Source: UMGS1484 sp045593325
GTDB taxonomy: Bacteria; Bacillota; Clostridia; Oscillospirales; Acutalibacteraceae
Assembly: GCA_045593325.1 (NCBI GenBank)
Contig: JAZNWL010000065.1
Location: forward strand, 1-64,000
DNA length: 64,000 nt
Reading direction: 5' to 3'
The notes under the pieces are model-generated. The model did not search any database. It was not told the origin of the DNA and saw nothing but the letters and a program-made list of their open reading frames with translations. This document shows positions 1-8,061 of this stretch, one piece after another. Every line of letters starts with the position of its first letter. The first letter of the stretch is position 1. A program made the translations under genes and the position numbers.

Positions 1-19
1 GGCAGAAATTTCTACGAAC

Positions 20-122
20 CTACAAATTGATATTTTTTGTATTTCAGGAAGACGAAAACCGCAGGCATACTGGCGTATGTCAAGGTTTGAGGCGATGTGA
101 AATCAAAAAATAGCATTTGTAG
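20..122. repeat. palindromic intergenic repeat, copy 1
   Basis: Arms at 20-46 and 98-122 are near-perfect inverted repeats (both carry CTACAAAT and TTTTTTG). Inside lies a small hairpin CATAC-tggc-GTATG at 66-79. The same plan, a long outer stem plus an inner hairpin with a GTAT or GTAC type core, recurs at 399-455, 6161-6213, 10354-10398 and 10452-10534. This suggests a REP-like or MITE-like family; no coding potential is claimed. Confidence 0.6.
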
Positions 123-153
123 GCGTTGGCAGGTTCGAGTCCTGCCAACCTAC
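119..153. other. tRNA T-arm-like hairpin
   Basis: GTAGG-cg-TTGGCAGG-ttcgagt-CCTGCCAA-CCTAC forms an uninterrupted hairpin whose loop matches the tRNA T-loop consensus TTCRANY. No D-arm or anticodon arm lies upstream, where the palindromic repeat sits, so this is not a complete tRNA. The same hairpin in reverse orientation, with one loop change, is at 41216-41238. Confidence 0.5.
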
Positions 154-165
154 GGTGTCAGAAGG

Positions 166-291
166 TTAGCAGCCGCAGCCACAACCGTTGTCGTTACCGC
201 AGCCGTTGCCCAAACCGAAGCCGTTACCGTTGCCGCAGCAGCAGACCAACAAGATAACCAAGATGATGATCCAGCAGTTATTTCCGCACAT
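166..291 (-). CDS. tiny Cys/Gly/Asn-rich hydrophobic protein (41 aa)
   Basis: The start at 291 is preceded by GGAAAGGAGG with good spacing, which supports translation of this short frame. The protein starts with MCGNNCW, has a hydrophobic stretch of about 10 residues (IIILVILLV), then CCC and a tail made almost only of Gly, Asn and Cys ending GCGCGC. I do not recognise a function. Such small Cys/Gly-rich peptides with one hydrophobic helix are annotated as hypothetical in related Clostridia. The many cysteines could bind metal or crosslink, which is inference. It stands alone, between the T-arm-like hairpin downstream and the repeat at 399-455 upstream. Confidence 0.55.
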   Translation of the reverse strand: MCGNNCWIIILVILLVCCCGNGNGFGLGNGCGNDNGCGCGC

Positions 292-398
292 GTTGTTTGC
301 CTCCTTTCCAGCCTTCATTGTCATTCTATGAGGGGAAGGGAAATGTGTGAGAATTTTTTTGTTAGATTCAGGCAACATACTGCAAAGAATGGTGCAGG

Positions 399-455
399 AC
401 GCCCTTTTTTCTGCCCGATAGGCGTATGTGATACGTCCAGGGCAGAAAAAGGGCG
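399..455. repeat. palindromic intergenic repeat, copy 2
   Basis: A strong hairpin: arms at 400-416 and 440-455 (CGCCC...CTGCCC against GGGCAG...GGGCG) enclose an inner hairpin GGCGTAT-gtg-ATACGTCC at 421-438. The architecture matches the repeat at 20-122. Confidence 0.5.
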
Positions 456-465
456 AATAGATGCA

Positions 466-495
466 AAACCACGCCCTTCGAGGGGGCGTGGCTTT
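466..495 (-). terminator. terminator downstream of thrS
   Basis: CCACGCCC at 469-476 pairs with GGGCGTGG at 484-491. On the minus strand the stem is followed by TTTTGC, about 110 bases past the thrS stop. The plus strand also has a short T-run, so it may act in both directions. Confidence 0.6.
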
Positions 496-606
496 GTTGA
501 AATTACATCTATATGATGATAAAAATGGAATTTACATGGATTTCAAGTGCAGAACATGATAGATATATAATTGCATCTATGTTCCTGTACCGTTATTGGC
601 AGTGTG

Positions 607-2550
607 TTATTTAATGGCTTTGGTGTCAATTTCTTCTTTGGCAAAGGCAAGGAAATCGGCAAGGGACATGGAACCCATATCCCCGGTTTCACCCCGTTTG
701 CGAACCGAAACGGTACCGCTTTCGGCTTCTTTGTCCCCAATAATCAACATATAGTTGACCTTTTCCATCTGGGCTTCCCGAATCTTATAGCCGATTTTTT
801 CACTGCGGGTGTCGCAGGTTACCCGAATGCCTGCTTGTTTTAAGGCGGCGGTAACTTCCTGTGCTTTTTCCAGTAAGCGTTCAGAAATGGGCAATACCCG
901 AACCTGTTCAGGCGACAGCCACATGGGCATGGCACCTGCATATTTTTCAATGAGCAAAGCCAAAGTCCGTTCGTAGCAACCAATGGAAGTACGGTGGATA
1001 ATACAAGGAATCTTCTTTTCCCCGTCGGAATCGGTGTATTCCATACCGAATTTTTCCGCCAACATCTGGTCGATTTGAATGGTGATCAAGGTGTCTTCCT
1101 TGCCGTGAACATTCTTGATTTGAATATCCAGTTTGGGTCCGTAGAAAGCGGCTTCCCCAATACCCACTTCGTAGGGAATCTCCAGGTGATTGAGGATCCG
1201 TTCCATCAGCCCTTGGGCTTCGTCCCATTGTTCTTGTGTACCAATGTATTTTTCACGGTCATCGGGATCCCATTGGGAGAAACGGTAGGAAACGTCTTCA
1301 TATAATCCCAAGGTCTTCAGCATATAAATGGCAAGTTCCAAACAACCTTTGAATTCTTCTTCCAACTGTTCGGGGGTGCACATTAAGTGACCTTCGGAAA
1401 TGGTGAATTGGCGAACCCGAATCAACCCGTGCATTTCCCCGCTGGCTTCATTACGGAACAGGGTAGAGGTTTCGTTGTATCGCAAGGGCAGGTCACGGTA
1501 AGAGCGGGCTTTGTTCAGATAAGCCTGATATTGGAAGGGGCAGGTCATGGGACGAAGGGCAAAGACTTCGTCGTCCTTTTCTTCGTCACCCAGCACAAAC
1601 ATACCGTCTTTATAATGATCCCAGTGGCCGGAGATTTTATAAAGGTCACTCTTAGCCATAAAGGGAGTTTTGGTCAGAAGCCAACCTCTGCGTTCTTCTT
1701 CATCTTCCACAAACCGTTGCAGGGTTTGAATGATACGGGCGCCCTTGGGAAGCAAAATGGGAAGCCCTTGACCAATAGCATCGTAGGTGGTGAAATAGCC
1801 CAACTGTCTGCCCAACAGGTTATGGTCCCGTTTTTTGGCTTCTTCCAGACGGGTCAGATGTTCTTCCAAAAGGGAAGCCTTGGGGAAGGCGGTGCCGTAA
1901 ACACGGCAAAGCATTTTGTTTTTGGCATCCCCACGCCAGTAAGCGCCGGTGCATTGGGTAAGTTTAAAGGCCTTTACAACCCCGGTGGACATCAGGTGAG
2001 GGCCGGCACAAAGGTCGGTAAAGTCCCCTTGTTTGTAAAAAGAGATGTTTTCCCCTTTGTCGGAATGTTCCTGTGCCAATTCCACTTTGTACATTTCACC
2101 CATGTCGGCAAGGAACTTTTCCGCTTCGGCAGGGGGCAGTTCAAAGCGTTCCAAAGGCAGATTTTCTTTAACAATTTTTTTCATTTCACCTTCAATGGCA
2201 GTGAGCATTTCGGGGGTGAAGGCTTCATCGGTGTCAAAATCATAGTAAAAACCGTTATCAATGGCAGGGCCAATGCATAATTTTACATTGGGATACAAGC
2301 GTTTTACCGCTTGGGCTAAAATGTGAGAAGCAGTGTGCCAGAATACTTTTTGACCTTCTTTGTCGTCAAAGGTTAAGAAGGTAACCTGGCAGTCGGTGGT
2401 CAAAGGGGTGCGAAGGTCTTTAACCTGACCGTCAATGGAACAAGCACAGCAGTTTTTGTATAACCCCATGCTGATTTCTTTGGCAACTTCGGCGGCAGTG
2501 ATGCCCGCTTCAAATTCCCGAACGTCGTCTTTTAATTTTACTTGAATCAT
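607..2550 (-). CDS. thrS: threonyl-tRNA synthetase
   Basis: Class II synthetase that charges tRNA-Thr and edits mis-charged serine. In the 647-residue product the TGS domain covers about 1-60 and the editing domain follows with an HTASH motif. The catalytic core includes the motif 2 segment with LFRNEASGE, and the anticodon-binding domain covers about 545-640. Length is normal. An upstream in-frame ATG at 2559 touches the AGGAG directly, while the ATG at 2550 lies nine bases beyond it and gives MIQVKL, so 2550 is preferred. It is the second gene of a unit led by the T-box at 3255-3519, with a DUF559 gene ending 12 bases upstream. Charged tRNA-Thr levels should therefore control both genes. 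Confidence 0.97.
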   Translation of the reverse strand: MIQVKLKDDVREFEAGITAAEVAKEISMGLYKNCCACSIDGQVKDLRTPLTTDCQVTFLTFDDKEGQKVFWHTASHILAQAVKRLYPNVKLCIGPAIDNGFYYDFDTDEAFTPEMLTAIEGEMKKIVKENLPLERFELPPAEAEKFLADMGEMYKVELAQEHSDKGENISFYKQGDFTDLCAGPHLMSTGVVKAFKLTQCTGAYWRGDAKNKMLCRVYGTAFPKASLLEEHLTRLEEAKKRDHNLLGRQLGYFTTYDAIGQGLPILLPKGARIIQTLQRFVEDEEERRGWLLTKTPFMAKSDLYKISGHWDHYKDGMFVLGDEEKDDEVFALRPMTCPFQYQAYLNKARSYRDLPLRYNETSTLFRNEASGEMHGLIRVRQFTISEGHLMCTPEQLEEEFKGCLELAIYMLKTLGLYEDVSYRFSQWDPDDREKYIGTQEQWDEAQGLMERILNHLEIPYEVGIGEAAFYGPKLDIQIKNVHGKEDTLITIQIDQMLAEKFGMEYTDSDGEKKIPCIIHRTSIGCYERTLALLIEKYAGAMPMWLSPEQVRVLPISERLLEKAQEVTAALKQAGIRVTCDTRSEKIGYKIREAQMEKVNYMLIIGDKEAESGTVSVRKRGETGDMGSMSLADFLAFAKEEIDTKAIK

Positions 2551-2562
2551 GCTGTTCATCTC

Positions 2563-2943
2563 CTAAAAATTCAATGTTGATATTCGTTCTTTTACAGAGT
2601 GGTCAATATATTCATAAACACCGTAAAAATTACGGCGAATTTCGTTGTTTGGGATTCGGAGAACCATAAGGTTTCGCTGTTCCATAACATGGGTGCGAAG
2701 GTTGTCTTGCAATATGGCGGTTGGTTCGTAATGTTGAGAACCGTCCAATTCAATAACCAATCGTGCCCGGTGACAGTAAAAATCGACAATATAGTTGTCA
2801 ATTACCTTTTGCCTCAAGAACCGAATAGGATAAGTCTTTAAGAACATGTGCCATAACTTCCGTTCCTCTTGGGTCATGTTTTTTCGTAATGCTTTGGCAT
2901 TGGCTGTTAAGACAGGGTTGTGTTTTCTGGTTTGTTTTGTCAT
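2563..2943 (-). CDS. DUF559 endonuclease-like protein (126 aa)
   Basis: Family known from sequence: DUF559, related to very-short-patch-repair and restriction-endonuclease-fold nucleases. The core has IVDFYCHRARLVIELDG, giving the Asp and Glu-x-Asp arrangement of the PD-(D/E)XK fold, then QHYEP and a C-terminal VLRIPNNEI segment. An upstream frame reaches 3039 but runs into repeat DNA. The start at 2943 has GGGAGGGA upstream and gives MTKQTRKHNP, common for the family. It sits between the T-box leader and thrS, an odd place for such a gene. No methyltransferase or restriction partner is nearby. Function is unproven; mobile-element linkage is inferred from the flanking repeats. Confidence 0.8.
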   Translation of the reverse strand: MTKQTRKHNPVLTANAKALRKNMTQEERKLWHMFLKTYPIRFLRQKVIDNYIVDFYCHRARLVIELDGSQHYEPTAILQDNLRTHVMEQRNLMVLRIPNNEIRRNFYGVYEYIDHSVKERISTLNF

Positions 2944-2946
2944 GAA

Positions 2947-3256
2947 AGTATCCCTCCCGTCATGGCTTCGCCATGCCACCCTCCCTTTAGGCAAGGGAGG
3001 CGAGTGTTGGGGTTGGTTGATGAGCCAAGGGAACGACACCGAGCCGTGTTACCGCAATAGAACGCCTGCCTGGAAGGAACACAGTCCTCTTGCCTCCCTT
3101 GCCTGAAGGAGGCGAGTGTTGGGGTTGGTTGATGAGCTAAGGGAACGAAACCGAGCCGTGTTACCGCAATAGAACGCCTGCCTGGAAGGAACACAGTCCC
3201 CTTGCCTCCCTTGCCTAAAGGGAGGGGGACCGACGCGAAGCGTTGGTGGAGGGATA
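2947..3256. repeat. composite palindromic element with ~115-bp tandem duplication
   Basis: Two tandem copies of a unit of about 115 bases (about 2991-3108 and 3109-3222) differ at only a few positions. The outer ends are inverted: CTCCCTTTAGGCAAGGGAGG near 2982-3001 and its mirror near 3203-3224, each next to a hairpin (CATGGCTTCGCCATG on one side, GACGCGAAGCGTT on the other) and a CCCTCC/GGAGGG end. It begins within the DUF559 ribosome binding region and ends at the T-box terminator. Confidence 0.7.
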
Positions 3257-3519
3257 AAAAAAATAAAAACCCCATCCCCAAACAAGGGATGAAGTTATCA
3301 ACACTCCACGGTTCCACCCGAATTACAGCAGGAAAATCCATACTGTCACTTTTCGTCCCGGTAACGGGGGACAGACGGCACACCTTGATTACGGCAGCAC
3401 TCCGAAGGCGGTACCCTTTTTCTCCTGAACAAAAGCGCTTTCAGCCCGTGACGCTTTCTCTCTGGGAACGGTGGGAAAGAGGACGTGTCCTTCATCATCG
3501 TTTTCAAATATACAGCACA
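3255..3519 (-). promoter_or_regulatory. threonine T-box riboswitch (thrS leader)
   Basis: Read on the minus strand, the leader contains the T-box sequence GGGTGGAACCGTGG (3306-3319). A terminator follows, formed by CATCCC and GGGGATG (3273-3291) with T-runs at 3255-3269. Stem I is closed by GAAGG and CCTTC, an AGAGAG motif is present, and the triplet just before CCTTC is ACC at 3410-3412, a threonine codon fitting the specifier position. Uncharged tRNA-Thr should favour antitermination. The controlled genes are DUF559 and thrS. Confidence 0.9.
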
Positions 3520-3525
3520 TTCAGT

Positions 3526-3554
3526 ATAGTACCACTCCTTTTTTCAAAAGTCAA
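3526..3554 (-). promoter_or_regulatory. sigma-A promoter of T-box/thrS unit
   Basis: On the minus strand TTGACT (3549-3554) and TACTAT (3526-3531) are 17 bases apart. An overlapping TATACT lies at 3523-3528. The T-box stem I begins a short way downstream. Confidence 0.65.
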
Positions 3555-3588
3555 GTGTTAAAAAAAGTAAAAAAACAGAAAAAAGTTA

Positions 3589-3617
3589 TTGATTTATTGC
3601 AAATTCTATGATAAAAT
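3589..3617 (+). promoter_or_regulatory. sigma-A promoter of SipW-type operon
   Basis: TTGATT at 3589-3594 and TAAAAT at 3612-3617 are separated by 17 bases, about 80 bases upstream of the first gene. Confidence 0.6.
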
Positions 3618-3695
3618 GACATCGAGATAGTAGCATCATTTTGGAATGGTGTGTTTTTATGTACCCTTTTTATTTGGTTTTAAGGAGATTTTTCA

Positions 3696-4337
3696 ATGCA
3701 GTTGTGGGTTAGCAAACTGAATAAAAATAAGTGGAAAATCGCCTTGATTATTCTGTCGGTAGCCCTGGTTACGTCCTGTATTTTCGGGGTAACCACTGCT
3801 TGGTTCAATTCGCTGGACAGTGCCAAAGCAAACGTTGCCATGGACGTAAAGTATATTGACATTTTTGCCGGGGGTAACGGGGGAACTTATGAAATGATTC
3901 CCACCAAGGAGTACACCATCAACCCGCCTACGGCTATGGTGAATGAAACAGAAGGTACTTATTGCGTGTTCCTTCAAATTTCCGAAATCGGCGGAACGGC
4001 AGAGCATAAATATTTAAACTATACCGTGGTTGGCGGTTGGAATCCATTAACCGATCCTACAACCCTGACCAATTATAAATTCCCCGTTGATCGGGAAGAT
4101 ACCAAATATTATTATCAAATTGTGGATGCTTCACAAGTTAATTCATTAGCTGTTTTGCAAAATACCGTTACCGTAACTGAAAATACCACATACGCTCATA
4201 TTCAGGCGGCACAAGGGGAAGGAAACGAAGTCATTCTTTCGGTGATTGCCGCAGGGTGCGAAATGGCCGATGGTGCAACCGAACTTCCCACAGCAGCCGA
4301 AGTTGCTGATTCCGAAACCTACGTTTCCTTTTTATAA
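3696..4337 (+). CDS. TasA/camelysin-like secreted protein with SipW-type signal, paralog 1
   Basis: A 213-residue protein with a basic N-terminus, one hydrophobic segment (about 13-33) and then TTAWFNSLDSAKANV. This resembles the GTLAWF(T)D motif that follows the signal region in SipW-dependent proteins such as TasA and camelysin. The rest is beta-rich and acidic. AAGGAG lies upstream of the ATG. It is the first of three related genes with gaps of 46 and 51 bases, read from the promoter at 3589. Family knowledge suggests secretion and cell-surface or biofilm matrix fibres; this is inferred, as beyond the signal the sequence is divergent. No SipW signal peptidase gene lies next to it. Confidence 0.65.
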   Translation: MQLWVSKLNKNKWKIALIILSVALVTSCIFGVTTAWFNSLDSAKANVAMDVKYIDIFAGGNGGTYEMIPTKEYTINPPTAMVNETEGTYCVFLQISEIGGTAEHKYLNYTVVGGWNPLTDPTTLTNYKFPVDREDTKYYYQIVDASQVNSLAVLQNTVTVTENTTYAHIQAAQGEGNEVILSVIAAGCEMADGATELPTAAEVADSETYVSFL

Positions 4338-4383
4338 TACGAAATTTGCCGATAAATATTTTTAATGTAAAAGAGGTGGAACC

Positions 4384-5118
4384 GTGAAACTGAAAGAGAG
4401 AATTGCCGACGTGAAGTTTTACATACAGCACAATCAAAAGAAATTTATTCTTATGATGTGTTCAGTGGTTATTATGGGCGGCCTGGTGGCAGGAACCCTG
4501 GCTTGGCTGTCTTCCATGAGCGGTCCCATCATTAATAACTTTATCGGTAGTGAATTGGAAATTGATTTAGCGGAAGTCGCCGGTGAGGTGGATGAAGAAA
4601 CCGGGGAACATGTTTTTCAAATGATTCCTCATCTGGAAATTTCCAAAAATCCCGTTGTTACGGTAAAAGCTGATAGTGAGGCTTGCTGGTTGTTTTTACA
4701 GGTAAAGGAAAGCAAGGCTCAAGCCAATGGTAGTGGGATTACAGTTACAATTAGTGGAGAAGAGGTTGCAAGAACCGGGTCTGATTATAAATACTTAGAG
4801 TATGGAATTCGAGATAGTTGGACTCCTATGACAGAGACCGAGGTTACCCAGGCAGGGTTTCCCACCGAAACCGATGGTTCGATAACCTATTACTACTGCA
4901 AGGTTGGGGACGATGGCACGGCTTTGGCTAGCGACGAAGAACGTAGAATTTTAGTTGATGATAAGGTAACTGTAAGAGATTGCATTATTAACCAGGAACT
5001 GAGTGAAACTCAACTAACTACTAACCCTGTAACCATTTCTTTTAAACCGGTTGCTGTGCAACGGTTGGGTTTTGAAACCGTGGTTGCCGCAGGTCAGGAA
5101 GTAAGCACATTATTTTAA
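4384..5118 (+). CDS. TasA/camelysin-like secreted protein with SipW-type signal, paralog 2
   Basis: Start is GTG with AAGAGGTGG upstream. The 244-residue product has a hydrophobic segment (about 20-36) ending in AGTLAWLSSMSGP, the clearest SipW-type signal motif of the three, then NNFIGSELEIDLAE. That last motif is shared with paralog 3 (NKFTGSSLEINL). Both also end with a related QRLGFE segment followed by a Gly/Ala-rich end. It is probably exported and processed after the TLAW region. A role as a matrix or fibre subunit is inference from the TasA family. Confidence 0.7.
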   Translation: MKLKERIADVKFYIQHNQKKFILMMCSVVIMGGLVAGTLAWLSSMSGPIINNFIGSELEIDLAEVAGEVDEETGEHVFQMIPHLEISKNPVVTVKADSEACWLFLQVKESKAQANGSGITVTISGEEVARTGSDYKYLEYGIRDSWTPMTETEVTQAGFPTETDGSITYYYCKVGDDGTALASDEERRILVDDKVTVRDCIINQELSETQLTTNPVTISFKPVAVQRLGFETVVAAGQEVSTLF

Positions 5119-5169
5119 AACTGCCGACTGATAAAAATTCATTGATTATATATAGAAAGGAGCGTTAAC

Positions 5170-5916
5170 ATGAAAGGAAAACATTTCAAAAAAATTCGTT
5201 GGAATAAAAAGCGAATTATTTCTGCCATTCTTTCTGTTACCTTGCTCTTAGGATGTATTTCCTTTTCCACCCTGGCCTGGCTCACCAACGATAAAGACCC
5301 TGTGGTGAATAAATTTACCGGGAGTTCGTTGGAAATTAATTTAACCGGCGACCCTGACGAAGACGGGTATTTGTTGGTGCCCGGGGTGACTCATACGTTA
5401 ACAAACGACGAAGCACCCAAGCTTACAGTTGTTGCCAATAGCGTAGACTGTTATCTTTTTTTAGTTGCAGATGATGTTGGCGCAATGGTAGATGGTAATA
5501 GTATTCCGTTAATTGATGAAAATGGGTTTCTTTCTGCTCTTAGTATTGATGGTAGCAGGTGGATGTCATTATCAGACCTTGATAAAGATATACCAAATGT
5601 CTTTTTAGCAATAGGAAGCGGAACGGAAACTTCATTAAGCAAAGAGAATGTAGAGAAACCTACATACTATGTTCCTTATTCGGAAACAGAAACCCCTTTT
5701 TCTATAATTAATGGTAATAAGTTTACTGTTAACCCGAACATAACAAAAGAGAAAGTACATCCCGATAATTTTTCTGAAAGTAATAAGCCTTATCTTAAAT
5801 TTACCGCTTATTCTATTCAACGGTTAGGATTTGAGGGTAATGTTTTAGGTGCTTGGGAAGCAGTTAAAACTGCCATTGAAAATGAAAACACCAACGATAT
5901 TGTATTAACCCAATAA
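5170..5916 (+). CDS. TasA/camelysin-like secreted protein with SipW-type signal, paralog 3
   Basis: A 248-residue protein with GAAAGGAG upstream. The N-terminus is lysine-rich, followed by a hydrophobic helix and FSTLAWLTNDKDPVVNKF, a good match to the SipW-dependent signal motif. The mature part starts with the same FTGSSLEINL motif as paralog 2 and ends near IQRLGFEGN. A strong terminator follows at 5929-5956 and closes the operon. Codon use in the middle (5450-5800) is more AT-rich than at the ends, as in many fast-evolving surface proteins. Export is well supported; the exact function is not. Confidence 0.7.
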   Translation: MKGKHFKKIRWNKKRIISAILSVTLLLGCISFSTLAWLTNDKDPVVNKFTGSSLEINLTGDPDEDGYLLVPGVTHTLTNDEAPKLTVVANSVDCYLFLVADDVGAMVDGNSIPLIDENGFLSALSIDGSRWMSLSDLDKDIPNVFLAIGSGTETSLSKENVEKPTYYVPYSETETPFSIINGNKFTVNPNITKEKVHPDNFSESNKPYLKFTAYSIQRLGFEGNVLGAWEAVKTAIENENTNDIVLTQ

Positions 5917-5928
5917 TAAACACAACAC

Positions 5929-5956
5929 CCCCTGATGCTATGGCATCAGGGGTTTT
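5929..5956 (+). terminator. terminator of SipW-type operon
   Basis: CCCCTGATGC (5929-5938) and GCATCAGGGG (5943-5952) with loop TATG are followed by TTTT. Confidence 0.85.
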
Positions 5957-5990
5957 CGTGTACTTTACAACAGAAACAATCACGTTGTTT

Positions 5991-6308
5991 ACAAACCAAA
6001 AGGGCAAAGGGAATCCACCCTTTGCCCTCAGACTGTCGATAAAGGCACAGGAACATGGTGCTACTCCAAAACTCGAAAATACTGTAACCATATTAAACAG
6101 ATAAAAACAACAGAAAAATGGGGAGAACATCAAATTCTCCCCATTTTTGCACCTATTTGTCATTTTTTCGGTGCTCGAAGTACCCTCGTACGTCTACCGC
6201 ACCGAAGAAAATGCCATCCTGCACCTTTCTCGAAAGCCTGCCAGTTTGTCGAAAATTACATTTTCCACAAACCAAAAGGGCAAAAGGAATCCTCCCTTTG
6301 CCCTTTGC
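5991..6308. repeat. gene-free repeat region between SipW operon and metK
   Basis: No gene is seen here. The segments at 5991-6028 and 6267-6305 are direct repeats, each a hairpin of AGGGCAAA and TTTGCCCT arms. A perfect 14-base-arm hairpin lies at 6114-6148 (AAAAATGGGGAGAA and its complement) and a REP-like palindrome at 6161-6213 (CATTTTTTCGGTGC with GCACCGAAGAAAATG, inner GTAC-cctc-GTAC). On the minus strand the hairpin at 6276-6308 followed by TTTTGG probably terminates metK. Confidence 0.6.
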
Positions 6309-6333
6309 AATTTTCAATTTCAGTTAAGGTTTG

Positions 6334-7518
6334 TTATTCTGCCAAAGCGGCTTTTAAGTCCTCTACCTTGTTCAGTTGTTCCCAAGGCAGGTTCAACTCG
6401 GGTCTGCCAAAATGACCGTAAGCAGCCAAGGGTCGGTAGATGGGACGGCGGAGATCCAAAGCACGGATAATGGCTTCGGGGCGCAGGTCAAACACCGTAT
6501 TTACTGCCTTGGCAATGGCTTCTTCAGAAGCGGCGCTTGTGCCGAAGGTGTCCACCATAACCGAAACGGGTTTGGCAACCCCAATGGCATAGGCAAGTTG
6601 CACTTCGCATTTTTCAGCCAACCCGGCGGCTACAATGTTTTTGGCAACCCAGCGGGCGGCATAAGCGGCGGAACGGTCTACCTTGGTGGGGTCTTTCCCC
6701 GAGAAGGCGCCGCCACCGTGACGGGCAACCCCGCCGTAGGTGTCCACAATAATTTTACGACCGGTAAGGCCGGTGTCCCCTGCGGGACCGCCAATTACGA
6801 ATTTCCCTGTGGGGTTTACGTAGATCTTGGTGTTTTCATCCATCAGTTCTGCGGGAATGATGGGGGTAATAACTTTTTCAATCATATCGTCCCGGATGGT
6901 GGCTTGTTCCACACCCTCGTTATGTTGGGTGGAAACCACCACAGCGTCAACGCGGGCGGGTTTGCCGTTTTTGTATTCCACAGTAACCTGGGATTTACCG
7001 TCAGGGCGAAGATAGGGAACACTACCGTTTTTCCGCACAGCCGCTAATTGCTTGGCAAGGCCGTGGGCAAGGGAAGTGGAAAGGGGCATATAGTCGGCAG
7101 TTTCGTTGCAGGCATACCCAAACATCATGCCTTGGTCCCCGGCACCGTGCAGGTTCAGTTCGTCTTCCTGACCTTCTTTCAATTCCAAAGACTTGTCCAC
7201 CCCCATGGCAATGTCGGCAGACTGTTCGTCAATAGCGGTCATTACACCGCAGGTGTGACCGTCAAAGCCCATTTCGGGTTTATCGTAACCGATTTCGTTA
7301 ATTACTTTACGGGCGATGGCAGGAATGTCCACGTAAGTTTTGGTGGTGATTTCCCCCATCACCACAACACTGCCGGTGGTGCAGAAGGTTTCGCAAGCCA
7401 CACGGGCGGTGGGGTCGTCCTTTAAAATGGCATCCAGAACGCCGTCTGAAATCTGGTCGCAAACCTTATCGGGATGCCCTTCGGTAACCGATTCGGATGT
7501 AAATAAGTAGTTATTCAT
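6334..7518 (-). CDS. metK: S-adenosylmethionine synthetase
   Basis: Makes S-adenosylmethionine from methionine and ATP. The 394-residue protein starts MNNYLFTSESVTEGHPDK, the ATP-binding signature, and contains the glycine-rich GGGAFSGKDPTKVDRSAAY loop and the GAGDQGMMFGYA segment. Length and order match the family. AGGAGG lies nine bases upstream. The start overlaps the end of the membrane protein gene upstream by eight bases, suggesting translational coupling. No SAM riboswitch was recognised upstream of either gene. A repeat hairpin past the stop looks like the terminator. Confidence 0.98.
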   Translation of the reverse strand: MNNYLFTSESVTEGHPDKVCDQISDGVLDAILKDDPTARVACETFCTTGSVVVMGEITTKTYVDIPAIARKVINEIGYDKPEMGFDGHTCGVMTAIDEQSADIAMGVDKSLELKEGQEDELNLHGAGDQGMMFGYACNETADYMPLSTSLAHGLAKQLAAVRKNGSVPYLRPDGKSQVTVEYKNGKPARVDAVVVSTQHNEGVEQATIRDDMIEKVITPIIPAELMDENTKIYVNPTGKFVIGGPAGDTGLTGRKIIVDTYGGVARHGGGAFSGKDPTKVDRSAAYAARWVAKNIVAAGLAEKCEVQLAYAIGVAKPVSVMVDTFGTSAASEEAIAKAVNTVFDLRPEAIIRALDLRRPIYRPLAAYGHFGRPELNLPWEQLNKVEDLKAALAE

Positions 7519-8002
7519 TTATGGTATCCTCCTGAGTGGCAATTTCTTCCGGTATGGTATCTTCCGGGGTAATCACCGAATAAGATTCTTGGTCTGATTT
7601 TGGTGCATTGGCTTTTTTGTCCTTTTGCACATCAAAAAAAAGCCCAACCAAAACCCCTGACAAAATGCCAAGGGTTAAGCAAGCAGGAATCATACCGGTT
7701 AAGAATCCTGCGGCAGCCCCCACCACCAAACCTACGGCAATGCCAATGGCGGTGCCGTTGGTGGAGATGGTTTTATTGGCAACGGAAAGTTCTTTTTGTT
7801 CTTCCACGTTGTCTTGCTCGGTGGGTTCTTCATCCCCTAAAGCGGGCTCATCTTCCCTATGGGGCAGATCTTCTCCAAGGGGGTCAACCTCCGTGGGAAT
7901 TGTTTGTTCTTTGCTTGCGGAAGGAGTAGGGGTGGCTTGCTTGTATGCCGCTTCGGCGGCAGCCAATAATTCCTCTTGAGATAAATTTTCAAAGTTTTCC
8001 AT
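7511..8002 (-). CDS. acidic protein with C-terminal glycine-zipper membrane hairpin (163 aa)
   Basis: I recognise no family. The start at 8002 (MENFENLSQEELL) has AAGGAGGG eight bases upstream; the frame extends further upstream without support. The first 80 residues are acidic and rich in Glu, Pro, Ala and Gln, probably disordered and cytoplasmic. Two hydrophobic glycine-rich segments follow (GIAVGLVVGAAAGFLTG and LTLGILSGVLVGLFF), then a charged tail. The layout resembles glycine-zipper membrane proteins. Overlap with metK suggests co-expression, not necessarily shared function. Confidence 0.6.
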   Translation of the reverse strand: MENFENLSQEELLAAAEAAYKQATPTPSASKEQTIPTEVDPLGEDLPHREDEPALGDEEPTEQDNVEEQKELSVANKTISTNGTAIGIAVGLVVGAAAGFLTGMIPACLTLGILSGVLVGLFFDVQKDKKANAPKSDQESYSVITPEDTIPEEIATQEDTINE

Positions 8003-8061
8003 GAACAAGACCCTCCTTGCTAACTTTAACCTTAACAGTATAACAGTTTTTTCGGCGGATT

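Noticed and set aside
119..153. a tRNA gene
   Set aside because: Only the T-arm and acceptor-like pairs exist; no anticodon arm or D-arm nearby.
97..516. 139-residue plus-strand frame
   Set aside because: Runs through palindromes, the T-arm-like hairpin and the opposite tiny gene; no ribosome site.
1387..2280. 297-residue plus-strand frame inside thrS
   Set aside because: Antisense shadow of thrS; Phe/Gly-rich composition, no start site and no family match.
2563..2943. a restriction-modification system
   Set aside because: No methyltransferase or specificity subunit is present; the DUF559 gene is alone.
7519..8002. SAM riboswitch before metK
   Set aside because: The region is coding and the leader shows no S-box features.
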